From: Acidobacteriota bacterium
GTDB taxonomy: Bacteria; Acidobacteriota; Terriglobia; Terriglobales; Acidobacteriaceae
Assembly: GCA_018268855.1 (NCBI GenBank)
Contig: JAFDVR010000009.1
Span: 1-64,000, forward strand
Direction of reading: 5' to 3'
Length of the DNA: 64,000 nt
Notes under the pieces: model-generated
Told to the model about the DNA's origin: nothing
Databases searched by the model: none
The model's input: the letters and a program-made list of their open reading frames with translations, nothing else
Shown: positions 54,133-63,730 of the stretch, in pieces
Layout of the letters: each line of letters opens with the position of its first letter
Numbering within the stretch: the first letter of the stretch is position 1
Made by a program: the position numbers and the translations under genes

Positions 54133-56358
54133 TTACTTAGTTTCGAAGACGAAGGCCGATGCCTGGAAGTCTCCCTTCATCTGCACATCGATGCCGACGT
54201 GCATCCAGTAATCGCCGCTTGCGGTTACGGGGGTTGCTTTGTCAGCTTTGCCGTAGATCGGACGGATGGTGTACATCGCTTTCGGATCGAGGCCCTGCAT
54301 GAACAAACGCGGATAGGGATAGCGCAACGTGCTGGAGTGCAGGTAGGCAAAGAGGACGGCCTGCTTACGATCGATCGAGACACTTTCGGTTGCCGAGTAC
54401 GGAGCGTTGTCGCGCACGGAAGCAAGACGGTAGAGGCTGCCGTGCTGCACCGTGTTGCGCACGTCTTTGTATGCCGCGATCATCTTTTTTGCGAGTTCGA
54501 AGTCTTCCGGCTTCCACTTGTTCAGATTGTCGCCGACACCGAGTGAACCTTCCATCGCGACGAGGAAACGATACGCGAGTGAGACGCTGCGGTTTTCTGC
54601 GCCGTTGGGAACGTCGGTGGTCCACGCCATCATAATGCCGGGTGTGTACGCCTGCGTGAAGCCTTCCTGCATGATGACGCGGTCGTATGCGTCGGTGTTG
54701 TCTGACGTCCACACCTGATCGGTGTAGCGCAGGATGCCGAGATCGACGCGTCCACCGCCTGATGAGCACGATTCAAATTCAACATTCGGATGCTTCTTCC
54801 GCAGTTCGGCAAAGATGGAATAGAGATTGTCCACAAATGCGACGTATACCTTCTTCTGTTCGTCGGGTGGCATCTGCTCCCAGCCAGGTTCGGAGAATGG
54901 GCGGTTGTAGTCCCACTTGATGAACTGGATGTCGTTCTTCGTGAGCAGATCGTCCATGAACTTGAAGATGTAGTCGCGGACTTCAGGCATGGCGACGTTG
55001 AGCGTGAGCTGGTTGCGGCCTTCGGTGCGCGGACGTCCTTTGAAGTGCAGTACCCAGTCAGGATGCGCGCGATAGAGATCGCTGTCTGGATTGACCATCT
55101 CAGGCTCTACCCAGATACCGAACTGCATGCCGAGACCATGAACGCGATCGATCAGCGGCTTGAGACCGTTGGGGAACTTCTCTTTGTTGACGTACCAGTC
55201 GCCGAGACCGGCGTGGTCGTTCTTGCGCTGACCAAACCAGCCATCGTCCATGACGAAGCGCTCCACGCCGATAGAAGCAGCCTTCTCTGCGAGTGCAATC
55301 TGGCCCTGTTCGGTGACGTTGAAGGTGGTTGCTTCCCAGGAGTTGTAGAGCACGGGACGGACCTTCGGATGACCGTTGCCGGGAAGAATCTTTGCAAGCT
55401 GAAAACGATGCAGGATGCGCGATGCCTCGCCGTATCCGCCACTGGTGTAACCCACGTAAAAGATGGGAGATTCGAGCGATTGTCCTGGTGCAAGCTTGTA
55501 GGCGAAGTCGAATGGATTGTAGCCGCCGGTGATGCGCACCTGGTGTAGCGAGTCCTGTTCGATAGTCATGCGCCACGATCCGCTCCAGCCCATCTCGCCG
55601 AACCACACATCGCCTGCGATCTCGCTCACGCTGGCATCGCGACCGATGGCGAAGTATGGATTGTTGTGGTGCGAGGTCGATCCGCGGCGGCTCTCAAGCA
55701 CTGTCTCGCCCTGATCGATCTTGCGTGTGTTCATCTGCCACTCGGACGACCAGCGGCCGGTGAGGTAGTGCAGCATGTAGTCCGTCGAGCGGGGCAGAGC
55801 AAAGGTTGCTGCCGCAGCCTGCTCGATGGTGAACGGCTCAGTGGTGCCATTGGTGATGGTGGCTGAGCGCGCGACGATACCGCTGTTCGCATCGATGCTG
55901 TAGTGCAACACCACGCGTACGTCGCGCTGAATGTCGCGCAAGGTGATGTCCACGCCGTTGTCCGTCAGCTTATGCGATTGATAATGCAAAACCAGGTCGC
56001 GGTTACCGTCGGGGAAAGTGATCTTAAGAGCAGGTTCAAACTGCAGGCCCGCGCCCCATCCGCCGTACTCCTGCGGCGTTTCGCTGGTGGTCGCTTCAAA
56101 CGTAGTGTGCCCCTTTACGGAATGCGTCATAGGGAAGCGGTCGCCAGCCTGCAGGCGTCCACCCCAGTAGACCGATTGCAACTCACCGCGCTCGTTCACG
56201 CCAAAGACATAGCTCACATGGCCGCCGTCGAGACGAAAAACCTTGTGTTCGGCATCGAAGGATGCGGCAGTCTTATCAGCGGCAACCGCAGCGAAGGGAG
56301 ACGCAAGGACACTCACAAAGAGTGCACGCGAGAGGAGGCGGAGCGAGAACTTCTGCAT
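54133..56358 (-). CDS. exported GH36 alpha-galactosidase
   Basis: A 741-residue alpha-galactosidase with a signal peptide (LSRALFVSVLASPFAAVA), so likely periplasmic. An N-terminal beta-sandwich (to about 330) with YGGWGAGLQFEPALKI leads to the (beta/alpha)8 barrel with YNSWEATTFNV and FVMDDGWFGQR. The nucleophile is D483 in FIKWDYNR and the acid/base D553 in WTSDNTDAYDR, 70 residues apart as in known GH36 enzymes; FESCSSGGGRVDLGIL lies between. It removes terminal alpha-galactose from oligosaccharides such as raffinose and melibiose or from galactomannan. It follows the TonB receptor gene on the same strand, separated by a terminator-like hairpin. Confidence 0.93.
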   Translation of the reverse strand: MQKFSLRLLSRALFVSVLASPFAAVAADKTAASFDAEHKVFRLDGGHVSYVFGVNERGELQSVYWGGRLQAGDRFPMTHSVKGHTTFEATTSETPQEYGGWGAGLQFEPALKITFPDGNRDLVLHYQSHKLTDNGVDITLRDIQRDVRVVLHYSIDANSGIVARSATITNGTTEPFTIEQAAAATFALPRSTDYMLHYLTGRWSSEWQMNTRKIDQGETVLESRRGSTSHHNNPYFAIGRDASVSEIAGDVWFGEMGWSGSWRMTIEQDSLHQVRITGGYNPFDFAYKLAPGQSLESPIFYVGYTSGGYGEASRILHRFQLAKILPGNGHPKVRPVLYNSWEATTFNVTEQGQIALAEKAASIGVERFVMDDGWFGQRKNDHAGLGDWYVNKEKFPNGLKPLIDRVHGLGMQFGIWVEPEMVNPDSDLYRAHPDWVLHFKGRPRTEGRNQLTLNVAMPEVRDYIFKFMDDLLTKNDIQFIKWDYNRPFSEPGWEQMPPDEQKKVYVAFVDNLYSIFAELRKKHPNVEFESCSSGGGRVDLGILRYTDQVWTSDNTDAYDRVIMQEGFTQAYTPGIMMAWTTDVPNGAENRSVSLAYRFLVAMEGSLGVGDNLNKWKPEDFELAKKMIAAYKDVRNTVQHGSLYRLASVRDNAPYSATESVSIDRKQAVLFAYLHSSTLRYPYPRLFMQGLDPKAMYTIRPIYGKADKATPVTASGDYWMHVGIDVQMKGDFQASAFVFETK

Positions 56359-56421
56359 CAGTAAAACCTTTCAAGCAAGAAAAGATACGGGGAAGAGGCT
56401 ACGCAGGGAAGGGTAACAAAG

Positions 56422-56455
56422 AAAACGCGCGGCAGGCTATGGTGCCTACCGCGCG
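56422..56455 (-). terminator. terminator or attenuator between the TonB receptor and GH36 genes
   Basis: On the minus strand CGCGCGGTAGGC / GCCTGCCGCGCG form a 12-bp stem (one mismatch, 6-nt loop), then TTTTCTTTG. It may end the receptor transcript or lower read-through into the alpha-galactosidase gene. Confidence 0.75.
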
Positions 56456-56474
56456 CTGTTGGTTGGAGTTGTGT

Positions 56475-59400
56475 TTAAAAGTAGTACTTCAAGCTCAACT
56501 GCACCTCGCGCGGATCGTTCGGGTTGTCACGGGTGCCGCTGATTTGTGCGAAGGACGCAACATTGTTTAAGCCGAGAGTGCCTGGCTGAGCGAAATTAGG
56601 CGTGTTGGTCACGTTGAAAACTTCACCACGGAATTGGAAATAAGTTTCTTTTATGAAGTCGAAACGACGGAAAACAGAGAGGTCCAGTTTACGGAATTGA
56701 GGACCGCTAACTTGGGCGGGAGGTCCGCCCAGTGAATAAATAGAAGGCGGATTGGTTGCTGAGACAGCGGGCTGAATGGTGAATGCTGCCGAGTTGTAGA
56801 AATGATTGGTGCGCACTAGATTATCGCCCTTCGTATACAAAGGCTGACCCGGCACCGTGGTTGCGAAGCAGCCGAGACCGACGGCAACCGTATTGGGGCA
56901 AGCGATAGATTGTGGTGTACCGTCTTGCACGGTTGATATCCAATTGATTGACCAGCCGCCTGCGATCCAGCGTCCTGCTCCCGAATGCAGGAACTTTTTG
57001 TTCTTGCCGAAGGGCAGTTCATACGTACCTGAAGTGTGGAAGATTCGCCTTACATCAGTGTCGCACCGCGCGTAGTCAGCGCTGGCACCAAAGCCAGGAA
57101 CGTACGGGGCGCGAAGGCCACCGACGCCGTTATCCAGCAGATCGCGATTGTTTCCCATGCAGCGACCCCATGTGAAGTTGGCCGTAAAGGCAAGTCCATT
57201 AACCATCCGGCGTTCCGCTCCAAACTGGAGAGAGTTGTAGTTGCCTGCGCCGTTACGGCTCATGTAGTTTCCACCTGTTGCCATCACATTGCCAGTCGCG
57301 TGGAAGAACGAAACAGTATTAACGTTCACGTTTGGGGCATTGATGGTATTGACGGTGTTTGCGCTGTAGGTGAGTTGCAGATGGCGTGAGTTGCTGCCAA
57401 CATAACCCACGAAGAAGATGGTGCTGGGTAAGATCTGATATTGCACCTGTAGGCTATAAGCTTGGCTGTACCCGGTCTTGGGGTAGCGGGGCTCACCTTG
57501 AAAGGCAAGTGAAGTACCTTTGACGGTTGTTGGGTCGAAGGACATGGCTGAGAGACCTTGATCGATGGCGCCGATGGTATTGTTGTTCGCAGTAGCCACA
57601 GAGCTGAATGCGGAACCGCCGCTGTAATTATTTGTTATCTGGAACGGGAAGTTGACCCATGGCGAGTTGGAAAGACCATGATCTTCATTGGGTTGATAGA
57701 AGAGGCCGTATCCACCACGAATAGACATCTTTCTGGTCGGCTGGAAAGCGAAACCTGTTCGGGGAGCGAAGTTGGTCTTCTGTGCGATTCCGACGGAATG
57801 GTCGTTGACAGGCGTGATAACAATGCCATTGGCCTGAAGTGTATTTACTACGCTTGCGTTCTGCGTCACTTCTGCAAGGCGGTCGATTGGAACGTAATAG
57901 CGGCTGATCCCGTCCTTGGTATCACCCGTATAAGCGGATTGCAGATTGGCAAGGCGTCCGTTCTTTTCATAAGGAGTGCCGATGAACTCATACCGGAGAC
58001 CAAAGTTGAACGTCAGGGTTTGCGTAGCGCGCCAACTGTCCTGAACGTAAGCGCCATAGTAGAGGCGCACCGGATAGGACATGGCCGGGAAATTGGTCGC
58101 CTGAATCTGGTTGGCACCACCAACGTAGTTTGGTTTGACGGTGACGGCAGGGTTCGTGTTGGAGTTAGTCTGCGGACGAATGACGAACTGGGCACGATCA
58201 GTAGACGAGTCGGTGCTGTTCACAATAGACGTATAGATACCGCTGTAATTAAAGGTGCCACGCGATTGCGAGGGAGTGACCATGGGGTACGCGACTTTTT
58301 GAAACTCAAAACCGACGCGGATCTGGTGCCTGGAACGGTCAATACTGAGATTTTCTGTTGCCTGCCAGACGTTGCTGGCTTTATCGGAAGGGAGGAATGC
58401 GCCCTGTCCGAGGACGTTGAGCTGACCGAAGTTGAATAGCGGAAGACCACCATTCTGGTTCACCTGAGGGATGCCCGGAATGCCGAACTGATTGAATGGG
58501 ATGTCGCTCAGATCATTGGCTCCGTTCTGCAGGCGTTTGTCGAAAACACGGCTATAACCAACACGCGCTTCATTGACGAGGTGAGAAGTGAGGATGTGCG
58601 TCCAACTCAGGGCGCCATTCTGAGCTTCGGTGTATCCATTGCCTGGCCGGTTTGGTGCGCCGTCAGCAAGACCGGTAAAGGGTCCAGGATTTTTCTGGTT
58701 GTTGTAGGAGAAGCTATAGCGGAAGAAGACCGAGTCTTTTTGGCTAAAGGTGTGGTCAAGACGGCCGTCAAACTGGTTGGTATCGTTAATGTTACTTGGG
58801 TTAGAGACATAGTTGTTTGTAATGTCGCTGGCACCGCCCTGGTTGGGCTCTGGAAACAGATTGAGCAGCTTTACAGCTGCTGGAACAATCCGATTGGCCG
58901 GGATCTGGTTCATCGCCGCTATGGTGGTCGCATCGGTGTAACTGGTTTTGCCGACGACTGAACCCGTGTAGAACGGATCGCGGACATATTGGTTTGCCCC
59001 GGAAGTCAGCGTAAGGCCGGTCACAGGGTCAAAGCCTGTGGAAGAGAGCTGGCGCGTGGTTGCAGGATCAAATACCGTTCCGACAGGGAAGGAACGACCG
59101 AGTGCATCTTTTTTTGCTGGAGATGCGCTCTGAGCACTGATCAGATCGCCAAGATTCTGAAAGCTGCTGTTCCGTTCGGCCAATGTGGGAACGGAGACGT
59201 TGTATGTTTTGCCCTGGCGGATGCGGGTGCCTTGATAGTCCACAAAGAAGAAGGTGTGGTCATGCCAGATAGGGCCGCCAAATGTTCCACCGAACTGGTT
59301 CAGGCGAAACTTTGGTTTAGGGCCAAGTTCTTTTTTAGCGAACCAGTCGCGCGCGTCGAACATGTCGTTACGCACAAACCACCATAGATTTCCGTGGAAG

Positions 59401-60176
59401 CGATTGGTGCCACTCTTGGTGGAGACGTTGAGTACGGCGCCGGCTGAGTGACCAAATTCCGCAGAGTAGTTGCTGGTCTGGACGGTGAACTCACGAAGAG
59501 CATCGGGTGGCGGCATGACGACGTACTGCGTCTGGTTGACTAGGTCGCCGATAGCCACATTGTTGTCCATGCCATCCAGCAGATAATTGTTCTGGGCACG
59601 GCGCATGCCATTTGCGACAAACGAACCGCTCGCCTGCAGTCCGCGGCTGTCGTTCTGAGCGAATGTGACGCCGGGCGAAAGTTGCGCCAGGAAAGAGGCA
59701 TTACGTCCATTGAGCGGAAGGTCGTTGATCGCGCGCTCAGTCACGAGCTGCTGGATAGACGAACTCTGCGTCTCCAGTAACGGTGCCGTGGATTCCACCT
59801 GCACAGTTTGTGTCACGGAACCGACTTCAAGGGACATATTCACTTCGAGGCGGGACTGGATCGTGACCTCAATGTGCTGGCGAGCTGCTGTTTTGAATCC
59901 TTCCATCGCAGCGGTAAGAGTATAGGTGCCGAGTTTCAGCGGACTGATAGTGTAATTACCGGCTTTTCCAGCGATTACTGTTTGTGTAATCCCTGTGTTT
60001 TCTTCACGAACGGTTACCTTGGCACCTGGGACAACGGCCCCGGCTGCATCGGTTACCTGTCCTACGATGGAGCCTGTATCTACCTGCGCACTTGCAGGCA
60101 GAGACAGCCCCAAAAGGATTAGCACTGCCCACAGCGCTCGCTGAAGGCCCCCTTGAAAATTAAAACGGTGAGTCAT
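56475..60176 (-). CDS. Oar-like TonB-dependent receptor, complete
   Basis: A 1233-residue outer-membrane receptor. Signal peptide LWAVLILLGLSLPASAQ; a carboxypeptidase-regulatory-like domain (GSIVGQVTDAAGAVVPGAKVTV...YTISPLKLGTYTL); the plug with NDLPLNGRNASFLAQLSPGVT, YLLDGMDNN and VQTSNYSAEFGHSAGAVLNV; and a long barrel ending in LKYYF. The ATG at 60176 has AGAGG 4 nt upstream and is chosen over a GTG at 60200. The gene lies behind a strong promoter with a LacI-type operator and is followed by the GH36 gene, which suggests uptake of alpha-galactosides or their polymers. Confidence 0.93.
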   Translation of the reverse strand: MTHRFNFQGGLQRALWAVLILLGLSLPASAQVDTGSIVGQVTDAAGAVVPGAKVTVREENTGITQTVIAGKAGNYTISPLKLGTYTLTAAMEGFKTAARQHIEVTIQSRLEVNMSLEVGSVTQTVQVESTAPLLETQSSSIQQLVTERAINDLPLNGRNASFLAQLSPGVTFAQNDSRGLQASGSFVANGMRRAQNNYLLDGMDNNVAIGDLVNQTQYVVMPPPDALREFTVQTSNYSAEFGHSAGAVLNVSTKSGTNRFHGNLWWFVRNDMFDARDWFAKKELGPKPKFRLNQFGGTFGGPIWHDHTFFFVDYQGTRIRQGKTYNVSVPTLAERNSSFQNLGDLISAQSASPAKKDALGRSFPVGTVFDPATTRQLSSTGFDPVTGLTLTSGANQYVRDPFYTGSVVGKTSYTDATTIAAMNQIPANRIVPAAVKLLNLFPEPNQGGASDITNNYVSNPSNINDTNQFDGRLDHTFSQKDSVFFRYSFSYNNQKNPGPFTGLADGAPNRPGNGYTEAQNGALSWTHILTSHLVNEARVGYSRVFDKRLQNGANDLSDIPFNQFGIPGIPQVNQNGGLPLFNFGQLNVLGQGAFLPSDKASNVWQATENLSIDRSRHQIRVGFEFQKVAYPMVTPSQSRGTFNYSGIYTSIVNSTDSSTDRAQFVIRPQTNSNTNPAVTVKPNYVGGANQIQATNFPAMSYPVRLYYGAYVQDSWRATQTLTFNFGLRYEFIGTPYEKNGRLANLQSAYTGDTKDGISRYYVPIDRLAEVTQNASVVNTLQANGIVITPVNDHSVGIAQKTNFAPRTGFAFQPTRKMSIRGGYGLFYQPNEDHGLSNSPWVNFPFQITNNYSGGSAFSSVATANNNTIGAIDQGLSAMSFDPTTVKGTSLAFQGEPRYPKTGYSQAYSLQVQYQILPSTIFFVGYVGSNSRHLQLTYSANTVNTINAPNVNVNTVSFFHATGNVMATGGNYMSRNGAGNYNSLQFGAERRMVNGLAFTANFTWGRCMGNNRDLLDNGVGGLRAPYVPGFGASADYARCDTDVRRIFHTSGTYELPFGKNKKFLHSGAGRWIAGGWSINWISTVQDGTPQSIACPNTVAVGLGCFATTVPGQPLYTKGDNLVRTNHFYNSAAFTIQPAVSATNPPSIYSLGGPPAQVSGPQFRKLDLSVFRRFDFIKETYFQFRGEVFNVTNTPNFAQPGTLGLNNVASFAQISGTRDNPNDPREVQLSLKYYF

Positions 60177-60256
60177 ATAGCCTCTTTGTTTTCGGTGCAC
60201 GGCTCCTGTCGGCGGACCGGTCTCTCAGTATGTCCGCTTTGGCAGCACGCACAGGG

Positions 60257-60307
60257 TGTAAACGCTTACGGTTCTCGTATATAGGTGACGGGAACCAGCA
60301 ATGTCAA
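60257..60307 (-). promoter_or_regulatory. sigma70-type promoter with LacI-family operator for the TonB receptor
   Basis: On the minus strand TTGACA (60307-60302), an 18-bp spacer and TATATA (60283-60278). Directly after it, at the expected start point, is the near-palindrome CGTAAGCGTTTACA (60270-60257), the classic operator form of LacI/GalR-type repressors with central CG. A repressor bound there would block transcription. No lacI gene is in the window. Confidence 0.7.
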
Positions 60308-60496
60308 TAAGAAACGGACCACAGTCATTAGAGAAACGAGTGCTCGTTCCGGCCAATGGACAAATGTCAGGGATGAGAAGAGTACTAGCGGAGACAACAA
60401 CTACGCAGAGGCGTACAGAAGAAGATTCTGGCCATCATGTGTATGTGAGACATGGATGCAAGTTATCACAGAACCTATCAGAACCAATCACAAATT
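60308..60496. other. gap without recognised gene
   Basis: Between the TonB receptor promoter and the YdcF-like gene end. Overlapping short plus-strand frames are open here but have no Shine-Dalgarno, repeated or family-like sequence. I see nothing to annotate. Confidence 0.5.
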
Positions 60497-61738
60497 TTAT
60501 GGATCGAGAGGCGAAAGGCTGTCCACACGCAACGATTCTTTATTAGGCGTGAACTCAAGTTCAGTTGGCCCGAGCCGTTTCAGTGTGAGCCAGGGCAGAT
60601 AACCAAGTTCTTTGATATTGCGATCGACGAATCTTCGATTGGCAATCATGCCGGCCTGGCCCTCGTTGCACACGATCAATACAGGCTTCGTTACCGGCAT
60701 GCTATAGCGGACAATTTCACGCACAGCATTGCGCAGATTGGTTGTCGTATGCCGCGCGTGCGGTTCGATAAAAATCGCGCTTGCGGGAATGCCATAACGG
60801 TCCATCAACTCGCGCCGCATCTCCTCCGCCTCAACAAAGTGCGTGTGCGCAGGATGCACTGATCCGCCTGAGACGATGAGGAAGGGTGCCTTTCCTGCGC
60901 GGTAGCGTGCCGCGGCCAGAGCAACATGCAACTGGCCTAACGGAGAGATGGGCTGGCCAATAACTTCCGGCCCAATACCCGGCACCAGAATTGCGGAGTA
61001 AGGATATTTTGACCACGCAATCGACTTTATGCGTGCGATTGCTGCGGCATTCAGGCCCTTTTCCATTGGCTCGAACTTTGCGGCATCCTCACGGTCGTTG
61101 ATGCGGAGTAAGGACAACGCAAACCGCAGGCTGGCTTTAAAGAAGAGATCAGTTGGTTCGGATTCATCCCTTACGACCAGCGTGACGGCTCGAACCAGTC
61201 CACGAAATTCTTTGCCGGCTGGATCGAACTCCATCGCATCAATCTTCGGATAGGCCGGAGCCGCAGCTTCGCCATAGATAGCAATCGTGCGATTTACCCC
61301 AGCAGCCTCCTCTTTCCATGCTTCTCGCAGAACATCGGCAGAGGCAGCGTGTAGGCCATAGGTACCGCTTTTTAGAACGCGGTCCACTTCCGCGCGAAAT
61401 GCGACGTTCTTTGCATAGAGCGCAACGAGCGCATTGCCCGCTGCTGCAATCTCCTCCTCAGAGAGATGGAGTGCTGCCGTTGTGCATGCCGCAGTCTTGC
61501 ACTGCAAGGCTGTCTCCATTGCGGCGCTCTGCCGGTTGGCAAGTTGTTTCAAACCAGTATCCCTGTGCGCGGCGGCACTGTGATCGAGCATCCAGAGTAG
61601 AGGATATGTCTTCGCCTCCAGAATGGCTGCGCGTTTATCTTGATAAGCCGCTGCGATCGGAAGCACTGGTTCTGCGCTGTGCATCGCCATCGACACACAT
61701 ATCAAAGCCACACATATGCTCTGCAAACGAAACAGCAT
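60497..61738 (-). CDS. exported YdcF/DUF218 family protein
   Basis: A 413-residue protein with signal peptide (LQSICVALICVSMAMHSAEP). The first 220 residues are helical and unrecognised. The C-terminal half is a DUF218 domain (ElyC/SanA/YdcF): YSAILVPGIGPE, HVALAAARYRAGKAPFLIVSGGSVHPAHT, EEMRRELMDRYGIPASAIFIEPHARHTTTNLRNAV. The DUF218 group is linked to envelope and polyprenyl-carrier handling; this long exported form is of unknown function. It is divergent from the DUF72 gene with 51 bp between the starts. Confidence 0.85.
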   Translation of the reverse strand: MLFRLQSICVALICVSMAMHSAEPVLPIAAAYQDKRAAILEAKTYPLLWMLDHSAAAHRDTGLKQLANRQSAAMETALQCKTAACTTAALHLSEEEIAAAGNALVALYAKNVAFRAEVDRVLKSGTYGLHAASADVLREAWKEEAAGVNRTIAIYGEAAAPAYPKIDAMEFDPAGKEFRGLVRAVTLVVRDESEPTDLFFKASLRFALSLLRINDREDAAKFEPMEKGLNAAAIARIKSIAWSKYPYSAILVPGIGPEVIGQPISPLGQLHVALAAARYRAGKAPFLIVSGGSVHPAHTHFVEAEEMRRELMDRYGIPASAIFIEPHARHTTTNLRNAVREIVRYSMPVTKPVLIVCNEGQAGMIANRRFVDRNIKELGYLPWLTLKRLGPTELEFTPNKESLRVDSLSPLDP

Positions 61739-61789
61739 TCATCTCTCCGGGCAATCAGATTTTGCGCTTATCTGCATCTTATCTGTCGC

Positions 61790-62674
61790 ATGGAGCAGCA
61801 GGGCACAGTCCGCATCGGAATTTCGGGATGGCGATACGCCGGTTGGCGCGGTGTCTTTTATCCAGAGAAGCTTGCACAGCGCCGTGAGCTTGAATTTGCT
61901 TCCCGGCAGTTTCCTTCTGTCGAATTGAACGGCTCTTTCTACTCCATGCAGCGGCCCGAGAGTTTTGGCCAATGGTGTGAGCAGACGCCGGATGATTTTC
62001 AATTTGCCATCAAAGGCTCACGTTTCATCACGCATATGAAGAAGCTGCGCGATATCGAAGTACCGCTCGCGAATTTTTTTGCGCAAGGCCTGTTGCGGTT
62101 GGGGCCAAAGCTTGGGCCTGTTCTTTGGCAGTTCCCGCCACAGTTTCAATTCAATCCTGATCTGCTTGCGAGCTTCTTTCAGAAGCTTCCACGCACGCAT
62201 AAACAAGCTGCCAAGCTGGCAGAGATGCACGACCATCGGCTCGATGGTCGCGACTGGCTAAAAGTGGTGAATGATGCGCCGATTCGCCATTGCATGGAAA
62301 TCCGCCACGATAGTTTTATTACGCCGGAGTTCATCACTCTCCTGCGCACTCACAATATAGGGCTTGTCGTTGCGGATACTGTTGAATGGCCGTTGCTCAT
62401 GGATGTGACTGCGGATTTTGTCTACTGCCGTTTGCATGGCAGCAAACAACTTTATGTGAGTGGTTATGGTCCCAAGGCGCTTGATACGTGGGCGCAACGT
62501 GTCGCGGCGTGGGCTCACGGTAAGGAATCTCCAGATGGAAAGCGCGCTTCTACAGAAGATGCGCCGAAACTGTCCGCGCGCGACGTCTACGTCTACTTCG
62601 ATAACGACAGCAAGGTACGCGCACCATTCGATGCACGCAATCTCATCAAGCGAGTCGATAAGCTATTGCTGTAG
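61790..62674 (+). CDS. DUF72 family protein
   Basis: A 294-residue TIM-barrel protein of the DUF72 (YecE) family. Signature pieces: GISGWRYAGWRGVFYPEKL, FPSVELNGSFYSMQRPESFGQWCEQTP, FAIKGSRFITHMKKL, GPVLWQFPPQF, and FVYCRLHGSK. The frame is open upstream to 61640, overlapping the divergent gene, but the family begins at the ATG at 61790. Biochemical function unknown. A short-chain dehydrogenase follows 67 bp downstream. Confidence 0.9.
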   Translation: MEQQGTVRIGISGWRYAGWRGVFYPEKLAQRRELEFASRQFPSVELNGSFYSMQRPESFGQWCEQTPDDFQFAIKGSRFITHMKKLRDIEVPLANFFAQGLLRLGPKLGPVLWQFPPQFQFNPDLLASFFQKLPRTHKQAAKLAEMHDHRLDGRDWLKVVNDAPIRHCMEIRHDSFITPEFITLLRTHNIGLVVADTVEWPLLMDVTADFVYCRLHGSKQLYVSGYGPKALDTWAQRVAAWAHGKESPDGKRASTEDAPKLSARDVYVYFDNDSKVRAPFDARNLIKRVDKLLL

Positions 62675-62741
62675 CGACGCGATGTGACACCCGTCGCTTT
62701 TGCCGTCCTCGCATCTCAAAAGAGAGCGAGGTGAAAGACGT

Positions 62742-63623
62742 ATGTCGCAGGCACAGGACCCACGCACCGCAGGCCCCAAACCGCCGTTTCCCGATCAGGA
62801 GCAGGAACATCCCGGCACCGAACGCAAACTGGACCCGCCTGTCGATCACGGTGAACAGAGCTACGTCGGTCATGGGCGTTTGCAGGACCGCACGGCCATT
62901 GTTACCGGTGGAGATAGCGGCATCGGTCGTGCCATCGCTATATGTTTCGCAAAAGAAGGTGCGGACATTGTTCTTTCCTACTTACCGGAAGAAGAGCGCG
63001 ATGCGAAAGAGGTGGAAGCACAGGTGGAGAAGGCCGGACGCAAAATCATTCTGCATCCTGGCGACATTGGCGATAAGAACTATGCTCAATCTCTCGTTTC
63101 TACGGCGATGGATAAGTTCGGCAAAATCGATATTGTTGTGAATAATGCTGCTTTTCAGATGAGCCGCAAATCCATGGATGAGATTCCTGAGGATGAATTC
63201 GAACATACCTACCGCACCAATATCTTCGGCCTTTACTACATCACAAAGGCAGCGATGCCAAAGATGAAGCCTGGCGGCGTGATTCTCAATACAACTTCCA
63301 TCCAGACGTTTCGCCCCAGTGGAGAATTGCTGGCCTATGCAGGCACCAAAGCTGCAATTGCTAACATGACCAAGGGCCTCGCCCAACTTGGCGCGAAGAA
63401 TGGAATTCGTGTCAATGCGGTTGCTCCAGGACCTGTGTGGACGCCGCTCATCCCTTCTACAATGCCTCCTGAGAAGGTAAAGAACTTTGGCTCACAGACC
63501 CTCTTCGAGCGACCTGCTCAACCGGTTGAATTGGCGCGTATCTTTGTATTTCTTGCATCGGATGAAGCCACATTTATCAGCGGCGAGATCTATGCCGCCA
63601 CTGGTGGACCTACACCGTTGTAA
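62742..63623 (+). CDS. short-chain dehydrogenase/reductase (YghA-like)
   Basis: A 293-residue SDR of the group with an N-terminal extension of about 45 residues (PKPPFPDQEQEHPGTERKLDPP), often annotated as NADP-dependent aldehyde or general-stress reductase. The cofactor motif TGGDSGIG, NNAA, the catalytic Tyr/Lys in YAGTKAAI and the C-terminal GEIYAATGG are in place. The ATG at 62742 has GAGGTGA upstream. The substrate is unknown. It ends at a strong hairpin terminator. Confidence 0.88.
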   Translation: MSQAQDPRTAGPKPPFPDQEQEHPGTERKLDPPVDHGEQSYVGHGRLQDRTAIVTGGDSGIGRAIAICFAKEGADIVLSYLPEEERDAKEVEAQVEKAGRKIILHPGDIGDKNYAQSLVSTAMDKFGKIDIVVNNAAFQMSRKSMDEIPEDEFEHTYRTNIFGLYYITKAAMPKMKPGGVILNTTSIQTFRPSGELLAYAGTKAAIANMTKGLAQLGAKNGIRVNAVAPGPVWTPLIPSTMPPEKVKNFGSQTLFERPAQPVELARIFVFLASDEATFISGEIYAATGGPTPL

Positions 63624-63685
63624 GAGAGTCGTAGTTTTTCGTTAGAGCGAAGCTGCCTCCACCTCAATAAGTGAGATTAAAAATC

Positions 63686-63716
63686 AGAGGCCGTCCGGGA
63701 AGGGCGGCCTCTTTCT
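63686..63716 (+). terminator. Rho-independent terminator, likely bidirectional
   Basis: AGAGGCCGTCC / GGGCGGCCTCT stem (11 bp with one G-T pair), 5-nt loop, then TTTCT on the plus strand and TGATTTTTAA on the minus strand. It serves the convergent SDR and epimerase genes. Confidence 0.82.
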
Positions 63717-63730
63717 ACTAAGGAAACTAA

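Noticed and set aside
57558..58439. 293-residue plus-strand frame opposite the TonB receptor
   Set aside because: Antisense frame without signal or motif; the receptor is continuous on the other strand.
60285..60602. overlapping plus-strand frames upstream of the TonB receptor
   Set aside because: They cover the promoter and the end of the YdcF-like gene, and lack a ribosome binding site and any family character.
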